Shown piece after piece: positions 1-9,902 of a stretch of DNA of 64,000 nucleotides. Numbering within the stretch: the first letter of the stretch is position 1; every line of letters begins with the position of its first letter. The notes under the pieces are model-generated. The model worked only from the letters and a program-made list of their open reading frames with translations, was not told the origin of the DNA and did not search any database. Source of the stretch: Stenotrophomonas rhizophila (GTDB taxonomy: Bacteria > Pseudomonadota > Gammaproteobacteria > Xanthomonadales > Xanthomonadaceae); contig NZ_CP007597.1 of the NCBI RefSeq assembly GCF_000661955.1, forward strand, positions 2,101,605 through 2,165,604. The letters are read 5' to 3'. The translations under genes and the position numbers were made by a program.

Positions 1-516
1 GAGCAGCGGCAGTTCGGCCGATACCCGCCGGCGCAACCGCGTGGCCCAGGCGCGCAGCGCGAACTTGGGCAGCAGCACGCCGGCGCCGAGCGCGGCCCCC
101 ATCACCACCACCCGGCTCAGCCCGTCGCCGTCGTAGAACATCGCGGCCAGCAGCAGGCCGGCCAGCGCGATCAGCAGGCGCAGGGCCAGGAACGTGGCGG
201 TGCCGACCCGCGTGTGCCACCCGGCCTGGTCGAGCAGCAGGCGGTCTTCCGCGGCCAACAGCGCCGCTTCGATGCGGCCGCCGTTGAAGCGCTCGCCCAG
301 CGTGGCCAGCCAGGCCCAGCCGCGCGGCGCGGCGGCCACTGGTGGTGGCGTGCCCGATTCGGCCGGCGCGCGTGGCTCGCGGCTGCGCAGCGCGCCCTGC
401 AGGGTGGCGGCGGTGCGCTGCTGCTGGCCGCTGAGCCACAGCCCGGCAATGCCGAGCAGGCCCACGCCCAATGCGAGCAGCAGCAAGGCCACGATGAGCA
501 GCGTGCTGGCGCTCAT
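1..516 (-). CDS. tadC: Tad pilus inner-membrane protein TadC (partial)
   Basis: This is the second inner-membrane platform protein of the Tad (Flp pilus) secretion machine, of the type II secretion F family. It is expected to pair with TadB around the ATPase TadA. The ATG at 516 overlaps the tadB stop in an ATGA arrangement, and the frame stays open for 172 codons to the window edge, so the C-terminal half with the core F domain is missing here. The visible part has an N-terminal membrane helix (about residues 5-28), a polar Pro/Ala-rich stretch, and a second hydrophobic pair near residues 110-150. Identity is inferred from order (tadA-tadB-tadC) and this topology. Confidence 0.82.
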   Translation of the reverse strand, partial: MSASTLLIVALLLLALGVGLLGIAGLWLSGQQQRTAATLQGALRSREPRAPAESGTPPPVAAAPRGWAWLATLGERFNGGRIEAALLAAEDRLLLDQAGWHTRVGTATFLALRLLIALAGLLLAAMFYDGDGLSRVVVMGAALGAGVLLPKFALRAWATRLRRRVSAELPLL

Positions 517-1463
517 AGCGAGCGCGCCAGGCGATACAGCAGGAAGCCGCCGATCAGTTCCATCACCAGCGCCGCGCCGAGGATGCGGTGGCCCAGCGGC
601 ACCTCCAGCACCGGTGCGAAAAAGTCCGGGCTGGCAATGGCCATCAGCAGCGCCGACAGCGGCGGCAGCAGGCCGAGCACCCACGCCGACATGCGTGTTT
701 CGGAGGTGGTGGCCATCAGTTCCTGGCGGGCCTGGTCGACATCGCGCATGAAGTCGCTCATGCGCTGCAGGATCTGGTCCGAGCGTCCGCCGATGCGGAT
801 GCTGACCCCCAGCACCACGGCCAGGACGTCCAGCACGTCAAGCCGGTAGGGCTGCGCGGCCTGGCTCAGGGCGCGGTCCAGGTCGAGCCCGCTGCGGGTG
901 CCCGACAGCGTGTCATCGAGCAGCCCGCGCAGCGGCATCGGCACCTGCTGGCTGGCGGTCTGGAAGGACATCTGCAGGCTGTTGCCGAGCGCGGTCAAGC
1001 GCACCAGGTTGTCCAGGAAGTCGGGAAGTTGGCGCAGCAGGCGGCGCTGCAGGCCCAGGATGCGCCGCGAGATCCACAGCCCCAGCAGCAATGCGCACAG
1101 CCCCAGGGTGATCGGCCACATCCACGCGGTGCCGATGCGCGCCGCCGCAGCCCAGCCCAGCAGCGTCGCTCCCAGCAGCCACAGGATCGGCAGACGCCAG
1201 CCGGTGCGCAGCGCGGCGCGTTGCAGCAGCGCATCCCACGGCAGGCCACCGGCGCGGCGGGTGCCGGTGGGTAGTGCGGTCGGTGCCGCGGGACGCGCCG
1301 GCATGCCGGCCAGTTGTGGCGTGGCCGGCGTGGCGGCCAGCCGTTGTTCGGTGTGCTGCAGCGAGGCGCGCAGGCGTTCGCGCCGGGCCGCGCCCATCCA
1401 CAGCTCGATGGCCACGGCCACCAGCACCAGGATCGCACTGCACAGCAGCAGCACCGTGGTCAT
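513..1463 (-). CDS. tadB: Tad pilus inner-membrane platform protein TadB
   Basis: A 316-residue type II secretion F-family membrane protein, forming with TadC the inner-membrane platform of the Flp pilus assembly machine. It has an N-terminal helix (about residues 3-22), a basic/Ala-Pro linker, a helix pair near 90-130, then the cytoplasmic F domain with the typical run PDFLDNLVRLTALGNSLQ (about 145-165), and C-terminal helices from about 260. The start is 2 bp after the tadA stop and the stop overlaps tadC by 4 bp, so tadABC are translationally coupled. The length matches the family. Confidence 0.9.
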   Translation of the reverse strand: MTTVLLLCSAILVLVAVAIELWMGAARRERLRASLQHTEQRLAATPATPQLAGMPARPAAPTALPTGTRRAGGLPWDALLQRAALRTGWRLPILWLLGATLLGWAAAARIGTAWMWPITLGLCALLLGLWISRRILGLQRRLLRQLPDFLDNLVRLTALGNSLQMSFQTASQQVPMPLRGLLDDTLSGTRSGLDLDRALSQAAQPYRLDVLDVLAVVLGVSIRIGGRSDQILQRMSDFMRDVDQARQELMATTSETRMSAWVLGLLPPLSALLMAIASPDFFAPVLEVPLGHRILGAALVMELIGGFLLYRLARSL

Positions 1464-1465
1464 GC

Positions 1466-2802
<1,337 letters not shown>

Positions 2803-2818
<16 letters not shown>

Positions 2819-4089
2819 GGGAGACCACTCAGGCGGAGGACGAGTTTTTCCCGCCAGCCACGCGGCAGGACGCCGGCGAGTGCCGGGTCCAGTCGCGCCA
2901 GCAGCGGGGTGAGGGCACGCAGGTACGGGTCGCGCGGGGCATCCTGCAGCAACAGGTGGCCGTGGTTGGCACTGGCGCGCAGGCGATTGCAGTCGGGCAG
3001 GGTGGCCAGCAGCGGCAGGCTGAAGCGCTCGGCGATCTGCTGGGGCGCCAGGCCACCGCCTTCGTCGTGCCGGTTGATCACCAGCTGCAGGCGGCCGTCG
3101 CGCACGCCCAGTGCCTCCAGCTGTTTCAAGGCCAGGTCCAGCGACACCAGCGTGCCGATGGCCTGATCGGCCACCAGCCAGATTTCATCGGCGCTGTTGA
3201 GCAGCGAGCGCGGGATCTGCCGCACGGGCGCACCACCGACGTCGCACAACACGCTTTCGAACACGCCGCGCAGGCGCTGCACCAGCACGGCCGGGTCGGC
3301 GATGGGGCCGGCTTCGCTGCCCGCCGGCTGGCCGAGCAGGGCCAGGCCACCGGGGTGGCGGGTCATGGCGGTGCGGACGAAAGTGGCATCGATGCGGGTG
3401 GCGTTGCGCAGCGCATCGTTGTAGTGGAACTGGCTGTCCAGGTTGAGATACAGCGCGGCGTCGCCGGCCGGCAGGCCGAGGTCGAGCAGCAGCAGGCTGT
3501 TGTCGGGCGGGGCCGGGTCCGCGTTCGCGGTGGGCGGGGCCACCGGATGGCCCAGCTGCTGGGCCAGCACGCCCACGTGCGCGGCCAGGGTGCTGCTGCC
3601 CACACCGGCGCGGACGCCCAGCACCAGCACCAGGCGCGCCTTGCGGGCTGTCTCGGGCGCCACGCTGCGCACGCCGGGGGTGCTGCCGGCGCGGCGCAGC
3701 ACTGCGTCGATGTCGGCGGTGGATGCGTCCAGGTCGAGGATGTCGCGAATGCCGGCGCGCAGCGCCGCCACGACGCCGTCGAGTTGATCGTTGGCGGTGG
3801 AGCCGACCGCTACCAGCGGCAGGTCGGGCAGGGTGCGTTGCAGGTGGCGGGTCAGGTCGGTCGTGGCGCTGGCCTGCTCGTGCCGGAAGTCGAGCAGCAC
3901 CACGCAGGCACCGGTGCGGCGGTGCACGTCCAGCGATGTGATCGACTCGCGGCTGTCCTCCCAGTGCACGCGGGTGCCGGGCGGCAGCTTGGCGCCGAGC
4001 ACGTCCAGCAGGCTGCGGTCAGGCGCGACCAGTACCAGGCTCACCGGCGGCGCCATCGGTTGCAGCAGGTGGAGGGTGGCGGTAGACAT
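2803..4089 (-). CDS. tadZ: Tad localization protein TadZ/CpaE-like, degenerate P-loop
   Basis: A 428-residue CpaE/TadZ-type protein that in other Tad systems marks the cell site where the pilus machine assembles. Residues 15-130 resemble the receiver-like N domain (LVLLDFRH near 64-70, LPLVAVGSTA near 90-100). The MinD/ParA-like ATPase fold follows from about 152. The deviant Walker A, normally KGGxGKT, reads GVRAGVGSST at 158-167, so both signature lysines are missing and ATP hydrolysis is doubtful. It lies between the secretin gene and tadA, with a 24-bp gap upstream and a 16-bp overlap downstream. Confidence 0.87.
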
Positions 4090-4113
4090 GCGGGCTGGGC
4101 TCCTGGCATCGGG

Positions 4114-5499
4114 TCAGCGCGAGAAGCCGGGCAGCTGGTCCGACGAGGCCGGGCTGAGCAGCCACGCGCCCCAGACCGGCAGGTTGGGCTTGACCTCGCG
4201 GTCGCCCGGCAGCGGCACCACCGTGTTGCGGGCCAGCGGCTGCACCAGCCGTGGGGTGACGATGATCACCAGCTCCTTTTCCTCGCGCTTGTAGTTCAGG
4301 CTCCGGAAGAACGCGCCGATGATCGGCAGGTCGCCCAGCAGCGGAATCTTGTCGACGCTGGAGCTGACCGTGTTGCTGACCAGCCCGCCGATGATGAAGG
4401 TTTCGCCGTCGCCCAGCTCCACCGTGGTATCGGCGCGACGGGTAGTGATCGACGGGATCTGCACGCCGTTGTAGGAGATGCCCGCGGCGTAGTTCAGATC
4501 GCTGGCTTCGGGGGCCACCTTGAGCGCGATGCGGTCGGGGCCGAGCACGGTCGGGGTAACCGTCAGGCCGATGCCGAACGGCTTGAAGGTGACCGTGGTG
4601 GTGCCCAGGCCCTGCGGCTCCAGGATCGGCAGTTCGCCGCCGGCCAGGAAGCTGGCGCTCTGCCCGGACAGGGCCACCAGGGTGGGCTCGGCCAGCACGC
4701 GGGCCATGCCGTTGTTCTGCAGCAGGTCGATGTTGGCGTCCCAGCCGTGGGTGAGCGATTTGAACACCAGGCCGAACGCGGACGACAACGGATTGGTGAT
4801 CACCACATTGTCCGGGCTGGTGCCCGGGTCGGTGGCCGGCGGTACGCCCGGCAGCGTGCCACCCGGGCGGGTGATGCCGTAGAAGAAGCCGTTGCTGCCG
4901 CTGAAATTCTTGTTGGCAAAGCTCATGCCGATCTGGCGCAGCACCGACTTGTTGAACTCCACCACCTTCACGTCCACCTGCACCACACCGCCGCTGGCGA
5001 TGGTGGACACATCCGCGAGTTGACCCTCTTTGCCCAGGGCCATGGTCGCCGCCTTGCGGCTCTGCTCATGGTCCAACAGGCCTGCCGCACTCCCTTGCAG
5101 CAGGCCCTGGCCATCCTGCAGCGTGAGCTGCAGGTCCCCCGACGGTGGCAGCGCCCCCTGGATTGCGCTGCGCACTTCGATCTGCATCCGCTGCGGCTCG
5201 CTCTGCTGGCGCCGCCACAGCAACAACGTGGTGGTCCCTGGCGCCTTGCCCACCAGCAGCGCCTGGCGCGGTCCCCGCAGCATCACCACATCGGCGACCC
5301 CCGGATCGGCGATGGCGACCCGGTCCAGGTCGGCCGGCAACGTCCACGGGCGCTGTTCGCGCGTCTGCAGCACCACATCGGCGTTGGCCATGCCCACCAC
5401 CGGGCAGATGCCCAACACCAGCAACAGCAGCAGGCGGGTCGGCCAGTGGCGGGAACGGTGCAGGCGGGCAGGGCGTTGGGTCATGGAAAGTCTCGGCAT
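4114..5499 (-). CDS. rcpA: Tad pilus outer-membrane secretin RcpA/CpaC
   Basis: A 461-residue secretin, the outer-membrane channel for the Flp pilus. It has an N-terminal signal peptide (hydrophobic run about 20-38, cleavage near MANA), an N-terminal pilus-secretin domain (about 42-115), a short BON-like linker region, and the C-terminal secretin core (about 240-450) with the typical VPLLGDLPIIGAFFR-type motif (PLLGDLPIIG near 390). The start is uncertain: ATG 5499 lies just after the rcpC stop, while ATG 5484 has a better-spaced GAG ribosome site. It is shorter than type II secretion secretins, as usual for CpaC. Confidence 0.93.
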   Translation of the reverse strand: MPRLSMTQRPARLHRSRHWPTRLLLLLVLGICPVVGMANADVVLQTREQRPWTLPADLDRVAIADPGVADVVMLRGPRQALLVGKAPGTTTLLLWRRQQSEPQRMQIEVRSAIQGALPPSGDLQLTLQDGQGLLQGSAAGLLDHEQSRKAATMALGKEGQLADVSTIASGGVVQVDVKVVEFNKSVLRQIGMSFANKNFSGSNGFFYGITRPGGTLPGVPPATDPGTSPDNVVITNPLSSAFGLVFKSLTHGWDANIDLLQNNGMARVLAEPTLVALSGQSASFLAGGELPILEPQGLGTTTVTFKPFGIGLTVTPTVLGPDRIALKVAPEASDLNYAAGISYNGVQIPSITTRRADTTVELGDGETFIIGGLVSNTVSSSVDKIPLLGDLPIIGAFFRSLNYKREEKELVIIVTPRLVQPLARNTVVPLPGDREVKPNLPVWGAWLLSPASSDQLPGFSR

Positions 5500-5502
5500 G
5501 GC

Positions 5503-6522
5503 TCAACGCGAGCCGCTGTGGGAGGAAACATCGCCGCGGATGATTTCGACACCGCGGTCCAGACGCGGTGCCTGGCGCGGCGCACTGGCGCGTACCGGTG
5601 CGGGCGCCCGGGCCGGGCGTGTGCTGCGGCCGGCCAGTGCGTCGCTGTCGATGCCGGCGTAGGCGTCGTTTTCGGGAGACTGCAGCGCGAGCCGCTGTTC
5701 AGGGCTCAGCTCGCGCCGTGCATCCAGCACGCCGCCGGGCTGGGCGAACAATTCCTGGTCGGGTTGGCCCACATCGGCCGGGTTGCGCAGCGCCAGGAAC
5801 AGGCGACCCTGCTGTGCGCCCAACAACAGGCGGTTGGCCTCGGCGACCGGCACCGCCAGAACCGCGCTGCGCACCGGTGCGCTGGTGCTGGTGCTGCTGG
5901 TGGACGATGCGCTGCCCTGGATGTCCTGCGCGCGGGCGTCGGTGCTGGCCTCGCTGGCGGTGTCGGTGGGCGCGGCCTGGCCCGGTGCGGTGTCTGCGGC
6001 GCCGTAGCTGAGCACCCGCATCCGCGACAACAACAGGCGTGCCTGCGCCTGGCCCTCGGTGCCCATGCCCTGCGGCGCGCGCAGGTTGAGGAACACGTCG
6101 ACGTAATCGCCCGGCAGGATCCGGTTGCCCGCGGCCACCAGCTCATCCACCGGCACTGCAAGGGCGCGCTCGCCCGGATTGAGCCGCAGCGCGTAGCCGC
6201 GTGCCATCAGCGCACTGTTGAGTGCGGTACCTGCGGCAATGGCGTGCACGGGCACGGCGCCGGTGGCCTCGGCGATGCTGGCGTAGCCGCCCTGCGGTGC
6301 CTGCGGCGCGCTGCCGATGCGCAGGTCGGCGGCGCTGATGGGTCGGCCCGCGGGCAGCTCGCCCGCCGCTTCCACCACCGGCCACTGTTGCGGCTGGCCA
6401 GCCACCTGCGGCGCGGCCACCACGGTGGGGGCGGCACGCCGACTGACAAGGAAGGCCACCACCGCCAGCAGCAGGGCCAGCGCGATCAGTGCCACGGCGG
6501 CAATGCGGGTCAGCTTGAGCAT
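5503..6522 (-). CDS. rcpC: Flp pilus assembly protein RcpC/CpaB
   Basis: A 339-residue periplasmic Tad protein anchored by one N-terminal helix (about residues 8-27), followed by a SAF domain (about 40-115) and the RcpC/CpaB domain. CpaB proteins are thought to act at the peptidoglycan or secretin base during pilus biogenesis. Motifs include LPAGRPISAADL near the SAF start and ILPGDYVDVFLNL near 135-150. A Ser/Thr-rich insert (about 195-215, SASSTSSTSTS) is low-complexity. It sits between the TadE-like pseudopilin and the secretin, the usual order. Confidence 0.91.
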   Translation of the reverse strand: MLKLTRIAAVALIALALLLAVVAFLVSRRAAPTVVAAPQVAGQPQQWPVVEAAGELPAGRPISAADLRIGSAPQAPQGGYASIAEATGAVPVHAIAAGTALNSALMARGYALRLNPGERALAVPVDELVAAGNRILPGDYVDVFLNLRAPQGMGTEGQAQARLLLSRMRVLSYGAADTAPGQAAPTDTASEASTDARAQDIQGSASSTSSTSTSAPVRSAVLAVPVAEANRLLLGAQQGRLFLALRNPADVGQPDQELFAQPGGVLDARRELSPEQRLALQSPENDAYAGIDSDALAGRSTRPARAPAPVRASAPRQAPRLDRGVEIIRGDVSSHSGSR

Positions 6523-6553
6523 GCAACAGCCTCCACGGCGTCGGTGCGGCGCA

Positions 6554-7042
6554 TCACGGTGTACCCAGGTCGAGCTGGGCCACGGCGGTGCTGCGGATGG
6601 GTTCGGTGATCAGCCAGCCATACACCCGGCCGGTCCCGGGCAGGAATGGCTTGCTGCGGTAGTCGTAGCTGACCGACACCTGCATGCATTGCGCGCTGGC
6701 CAGGCCCGCGCACGGCGCAGGCGCACTGACCACGATCGGCGGCGCGCCAGCGGTGCTGCAGCTGGCCTGTTGCCCGGCAAAGTTCAACAGCCATTGCATC
6801 GAGCGTTGCGCCGCCTGGCAGGCGGCCACACGGCGTTCATTGGGGCTGGCATAGCGCAGCGAGGCGCGCGCGCCTTCGGCCGATGCCAGGGAAAGGGTCT
6901 GCTGGGCGGCCATGATCATCACCCCGGTGTAGGTCAACAGCAGCAGCGGGACCACGCCGAGGATCAGCATGAACGCAAATTCGAGCGTCACCACGCCACG
7001 TTGCGGTGAGCGTTGGCGATGCAACCGTGCGTACGCGGTCAT
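6554..7042 (-). CDS. TadE-like pseudopilin
   Basis: A 162-residue protein with a TadE/TadF-type class III prepilin leader: a basic N terminus (MTAYARLHRQRSPQRG), then the processing site G followed by VVTLEFAF, then a hydrophobic helix to about residue 45. Such pseudopilins are cut by TadV and are needed for Flp pilus assembly. The body has two Cys pairs that may form disulfides. A much longer open frame extends upstream, but ATG 7042 is chosen because it overlaps the tadV stop by 4 bp and puts the prepilin motif at the N terminus. Only one TadE-type gene is seen, so a partner may lie outside the window. Confidence 0.85.
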   Translation of the reverse strand: MTAYARLHRQRSPQRGVVTLEFAFMLILGVVPLLLLTYTGVMIMAAQQTLSLASAEGARASLRYASPNERRVAACQAAQRSMQWLLNFAGQQASCSTAGAPPIVVSAPAPCAGLASAQCMQVSVSYDYRSKPFLPGTGRVYGWLITEPIRSTAVAQLDLGTP

Positions 7043-7584
7043 GACGATGCTCCATAGGTGCCGTAGGCAATGAAACCCACGGTGGCAAAGGCCAGGTACG
7101 CGGCATAGGGAATGCCGGCGCGCCCCTGGCGCGATGCGTGGATCTGGCGCACGAACGGCCGTGCCTGCCACTGCGCCTGTGCACGTGCATGCAGCCATTG
7201 CATGCGCAGCGGCAACGTTGTGCGCAGGCCGGGCGCCAGCAGTACGCAGCCCGCGTGCGCGCCGGCCAGCAGGCTGCTCACCACCCAGATCGGCAGCAGG
7301 GCCGGCATCCCCAGCAGCAGGCCCAGCACCGCGAAGTACTTCACGTCCCCGGCACCCATCCAGCCCAACGCATAGAACGGCAGCAGGGCTGCCAGTCCCA
7401 CCACCGCGCCGGCCAGATGCATGCCGGGAAACGGTGCCCCGCGCACCGCCCACATCCACAGCAACCCGCCCAGGCCAGCCACGCCCACGCACAGCAACCA
7501 GCGATTGGACACGCGCCGGGCGTACAGGTCGCTGATGGCGACCTGTGCACTCAACAACACAGCCAGTACGGGCAGCAGTGACAT
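7039..7584 (-). CDS. tadV: Prepilin peptidase TadV/CpaA
   Basis: A 181-residue polytopic aspartic protease of the TadV/CpaA family that cleaves and probably methylates Flp prepilin and TadE-type pseudopilins. The two catalytic aspartates are visible in AISDLYARRVSNRW (near residues 18-20) and in MGAGDVKYF (near 75), the GxGDxK motif of type IV prepilin peptidases. Several hydrophobic helices span the protein. The start at 7584 is preferred over 7614 because GGAGGAG lies 9 bp before it. The C terminus overlaps the TadE-like gene by 4 bp. Confidence 0.93.
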   Translation of the reverse strand: MSLLPVLAVLLSAQVAISDLYARRVSNRWLLCVGVAGLGGLLWMWAVRGAPFPGMHLAGAVVGLAALLPFYALGWMGAGDVKYFAVLGLLLGMPALLPIWVVSSLLAGAHAGCVLLAPGLRTTLPLRMQWLHARAQAQWQARPFVRQIHASRQGRAGIPYAAYLAFATVGFIAYGTYGASS

Positions 7585-7642
7585 CCGAGGGCTCCTCCAT
7601 GGCGCATCGAACACGGGGTGCGGGGCACACCGTTGGCGTCGC

Positions 7643-7660
7643 CGCAGGCGCGGGCCTGCG
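7643..7660 (-). terminator. Hairpin between flp and tadV
   Basis: A perfect 7-bp stem (7643-7649 with 7654-7660) around a 4-nt loop lies just after the pilin stop in the transcribed direction, with no T run. Hairpins at this position often let pilin mRNA accumulate above the machinery genes, by partial termination or by stabilising the 3' end. That role is inferred. Confidence 0.5.
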
Positions 7661-7688
7661 GTCGTCCATTGACCGGGTGAAGCGAAGG

Positions 7689-7895
7689 TCAGCCGGTGCC
7701 GGGGGTGGTCGGGGCGCTGCCGCCGGCGCTGTCCACCAGCGTCTTGAGCTTGGTGAACAGCGTAGTGAACATCTCGTTGAGGCCGGTGCGCGCGGCAACC
7801 ACGAGGACGCCGGCGATCACGGCGGCGAGAATGCCGTACTCGAGCGCGGTGACACCATCTTCTTCAGCGAGAAACGTGCGGATTGAGGCTTTCAT
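7689..7895 (-). CDS. flp: Flp-type type IVb major pilin
   Basis: A 68-residue Flp/Fap pilin and the first gene of the Tad operon. The leader MKASIRTFLAEEDG is followed by the processed sequence VTALEYGILAAVIAGVLVVA, which has the Glu and Tyr at mature positions 5 and 6 that define Flp pilins. TadV should cut after the Gly. A good ribosome site (GGGAG) precedes the ATG at 7895. The short hydrophilic C-terminal tail (SAGGSAPTTPGTG) is probably surface-exposed on the fibre. It lies about 100 bp upstream of tadV, with a hairpin between them. Confidence 0.95.
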   Translation of the reverse strand: MKASIRTFLAEEDGVTALEYGILAAVIAGVLVVAARTGLNEMFTTLFTKLKTLVDSAGGSAPTTPGTG

Positions 7896-8002
7896 GACGG
7901 TCTACTCCCTGTTCCGTTCAATCGATTGGACTGCCTGCATGTGGATGGTGCGTCCCGGCTCCGCCGGGTCCATCCCGTAATCTGCGCGATCCCTGCGCAG
8001 GG

Positions 8003-8024
8003 GGCGGCTGCCGAAGCAGCCGCC
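8003..8024 (-). terminator. Strong GC hairpin upstream of flp
   Basis: A perfect 9-bp stem (8003-8011 with 8016-8024) is closed by a CGAA tetraloop. It sits 107 bp upstream of the flp start and 3 bp after a possible small ORF on the same strand. There is no T tract, so it may be an attenuator or mRNA-stabilising structure and not a simple terminator. Confidence 0.5.
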
Positions 8025-8027
8025 GGC

Positions 8028-8150
8028 CTACCTGGATGCGTCCAGGGCGGCCGGGTTCGGATGGCGGGGAGCAGGCGGCAACGACAGGCGCGGCGTGATC
8101 GCCTGCGCATGCGGGGAAGAGAACAGCCACGTAGCAACGAGCGTCTGCAT
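8028..8150 (-). CDS. Possible 40-residue leader ORF upstream of flp
   Basis: A small ORF on the flp strand starts at ATG 8150 with GGGGGATC about 4 bp upstream and ends 3 bp before the strong hairpin at 8003-8024. The peptide begins MQTLVATWLF and is Pro/Ala-rich afterwards, with no known domain. Its placement (leader ORF, hairpin, pilin) resembles an attenuator-type leader peptide, but it could be a chance ORF in an untranslated leader. No function is proposed. Confidence 0.25.
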   Translation of the reverse strand: MQTLVATWLFSSPHAQAITPRLSLPPAPRHPNPAALDASR

Positions 8151-8325
8151 AGAGATCCCCCTGTCGTACATTCCCGGTTTCCGCCACGGAGCTGCCGGGT
8201 GATGCCTGCCGCAATGATCGGCGCCAACAAAGTCCTTCAATACACATAAACGGCAGGCGTGGTTCGAACTTGAGTGCCTGCACTTTCACCCGTTATTCAA
8301 GCCGGGTGTTTGACAACCATTTAAT

Positions 8326-8361
8326 GTTTATAAAGTGAAAGGGATGTGTTTATAGGGTGAA
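8326..8361. promoter_or_regulatory. Direct repeats in the AT-rich flp/AraC intergenic region
   Basis: Two copies of GTTTATAAAGTGAA / GTTTATAGGGTGAA lie at 8326-8339 and 8348-8361, 22 bp apart (two helical turns), in the only clearly AT-rich stretch between flp and the AraC-type gene. This is the usual geometry of a direct-repeat activator site, possibly for the neighbouring AraC protein. The rest of the gap (8151-8325 and 8362-8555) shows nothing else I can name. Confidence 0.35.
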
Positions 8362-8555
8362 GCGAAGGTGATGACGGTTTTTTGACGCATTCCGCGCTCA
8401 ATTGCAGGCGTTTGCGGGCGTAGCGCGCGCATGCCGATGCAATTGCCGGCGGCGGGTTTACCGCGCGCCCAGTTCATGCATACTTGCCGAAAATGCGCAT
8501 CGATAATACGGCGGTAATCCGATCCGGTCGCGCAGATACACTGTTCATGTAGTCG

Positions 8556-9677
8556 TTGTGTCTGCGCAATTGCGCGGGCCGGAAAGTTCAGACGCCATGT
8601 GGCGTTTATTGGCGGCAACAGGAAGAAGCACGGGCAGCGGCGATGGCTGCCCGCATCCAGGCCAACGGGGGCATCACTGTCATGGTTGATGGTGCAGTGG
8701 ACGGCAATGCAGGCGAGCACGGCGCGCTTCGGTCGCATGACCTGGCCACGCTGAGCGCGGTGCTGCGCGTCTGTGACCTGGAGACCGTGCTGCTGGATGG
8801 CAATGGCCCACGGGCGGCACTGCACTCGCGCGTGCACGACGAAGCGTTGTTCCTTGCCGCGCACTGCGGCTTCCACTTCCGCGGCCGCTTCATGCTGCCG
8901 CAGGACTGGTGCCTGCTTGGGTTCATCCACGCCACCGACGAGGCGCAGAGCTGGTGCCACGGCATTCCACTCAGTGCCGGCATGGTGGTGACCGTGCTGC
9001 CGGAAGGCATCAGCGAATTCACCTTGAGCGCAGGCACGCGGCTGAGCCTGCTGCTGGCGCCGATGCAGCGCGTGCAGCGCAAGCTGACCGCACTGAGCCT
9101 GCGCAGCACGCTGCCGTCCGGCCAGGCGTTGTCGCTGTTCAATCCCGACGTCTCGCGCGCCGGCTCCAGCCTGGTCGAACGCTACACGGGGCTGCACGCC
9201 ACGCTTGCCGACCCCGGCGCGGCACTGGCCGCAGACGCGGTCGAATCGCTGCTGCACGACCACATACAGGCCTTGCTGGGGGCGGGTAATGAAGATCGCC
9301 CGTCCAACAGCCGGGCACGGCGCGCGCACTACCTGATCGCGCAGCGTGCGGAGAATTTCATGCGGCTCAATCTGCGTCGCTATATCTACATGCATGAAAT
9401 CTGCGACGCGGCCGGGGTCAGCGAGCGCGCACTGCGCTATGCGTTTGAAGACCTGTTTGGCACCTCGCCGAACCGGTACCTGTCGATGCTACGGCTGTGC
9501 GCGGCATGCCGTGGGCTGTCCATGGCCGATTCCAGCCGCAAGTCGGTCAAGGCGGTGGCGTTGAGCTGCGGCCTGTGGGATCTCTCCCGTTTTGCCGACA
9601 ATTATCGTCGGGTATTCGGTGAGCTGCCGCGCGACACCCTGATGCGTGCGCCGGCGCAGATCGGCAGCCCGGCCTGA
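8556..9677 (+). CDS. AraC-family transcriptional regulator
   Basis: An AraC/XylS-type regulator of up to 373 residues. The C-terminal 110 residues carry two helix-turn-helix units: YMHEICDAAGVSERALRYAF followed by GTSPNRYL, then SVKAVALSCGLWDLSRFADN with the final YRRVFGELPRDTL. The N-terminal half is a sensing/dimerisation region with no family I recognise. The start is uncertain: ATGs at 8643 and 8682 would give shorter proteins, and none has a strong ribosome site. It lies between the Tad operon (divergent) and the adhesin gene (same strand, 225 bp downstream), so it may control either; that link is inferred. Confidence 0.85.
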   Translation: MCLRNCAGRKVQTPCGVYWRQQEEARAAAMAARIQANGGITVMVDGAVDGNAGEHGALRSHDLATLSAVLRVCDLETVLLDGNGPRAALHSRVHDEALFLAAHCGFHFRGRFMLPQDWCLLGFIHATDEAQSWCHGIPLSAGMVVTVLPEGISEFTLSAGTRLSLLLAPMQRVQRKLTALSLRSTLPSGQALSLFNPDVSRAGSSLVERYTGLHATLADPGAALAADAVESLLHDHIQALLGAGNEDRPSNSRARRAHYLIAQRAENFMRLNLRRYIYMHEICDAAGVSERALRYAFEDLFGTSPNRYLSMLRLCAACRGLSMADSSRKSVKAVALSCGLWDLSRFADNYRRVFGELPRDTLMRAPAQIGSPA

Positions 9678-9902
9678 CCACGGCGGCCATCGCCGCCGCC
9701 TGCAGCTCCCCCCGCAATGCACGTTTCCGGCAATCTGCCGGAATTGCGCATGCCACTGCCGGTTTTCGTTCTTGTCTTGCCGGAACGCACGCAGGTGCTG
9801 CCGGAATGAAGTGCCCCAGCGACGACGTGGCGACTGTAATGACATCCAAGTGCCAACAGGCATGGATGCAGTCCACATCGTTCGTACACGGGGGAATACC
9901 TG

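Noticed and set aside
2956..6609. 1217-codon open frame on the plus strand
   Set aside because: It is antisense to the Tad genes tadZ, rcpA and rcpC, which have clear motifs. Long antisense frames are common at this GC content.
7675..8370. 15-bp direct repeat GGGTGAAGCGAAGGT at 7675 and 8356
   Set aside because: One copy is at the flp stop and the other is in the leader; at this length a chance match in GC-rich DNA is possible and the positions suggest no shared role.
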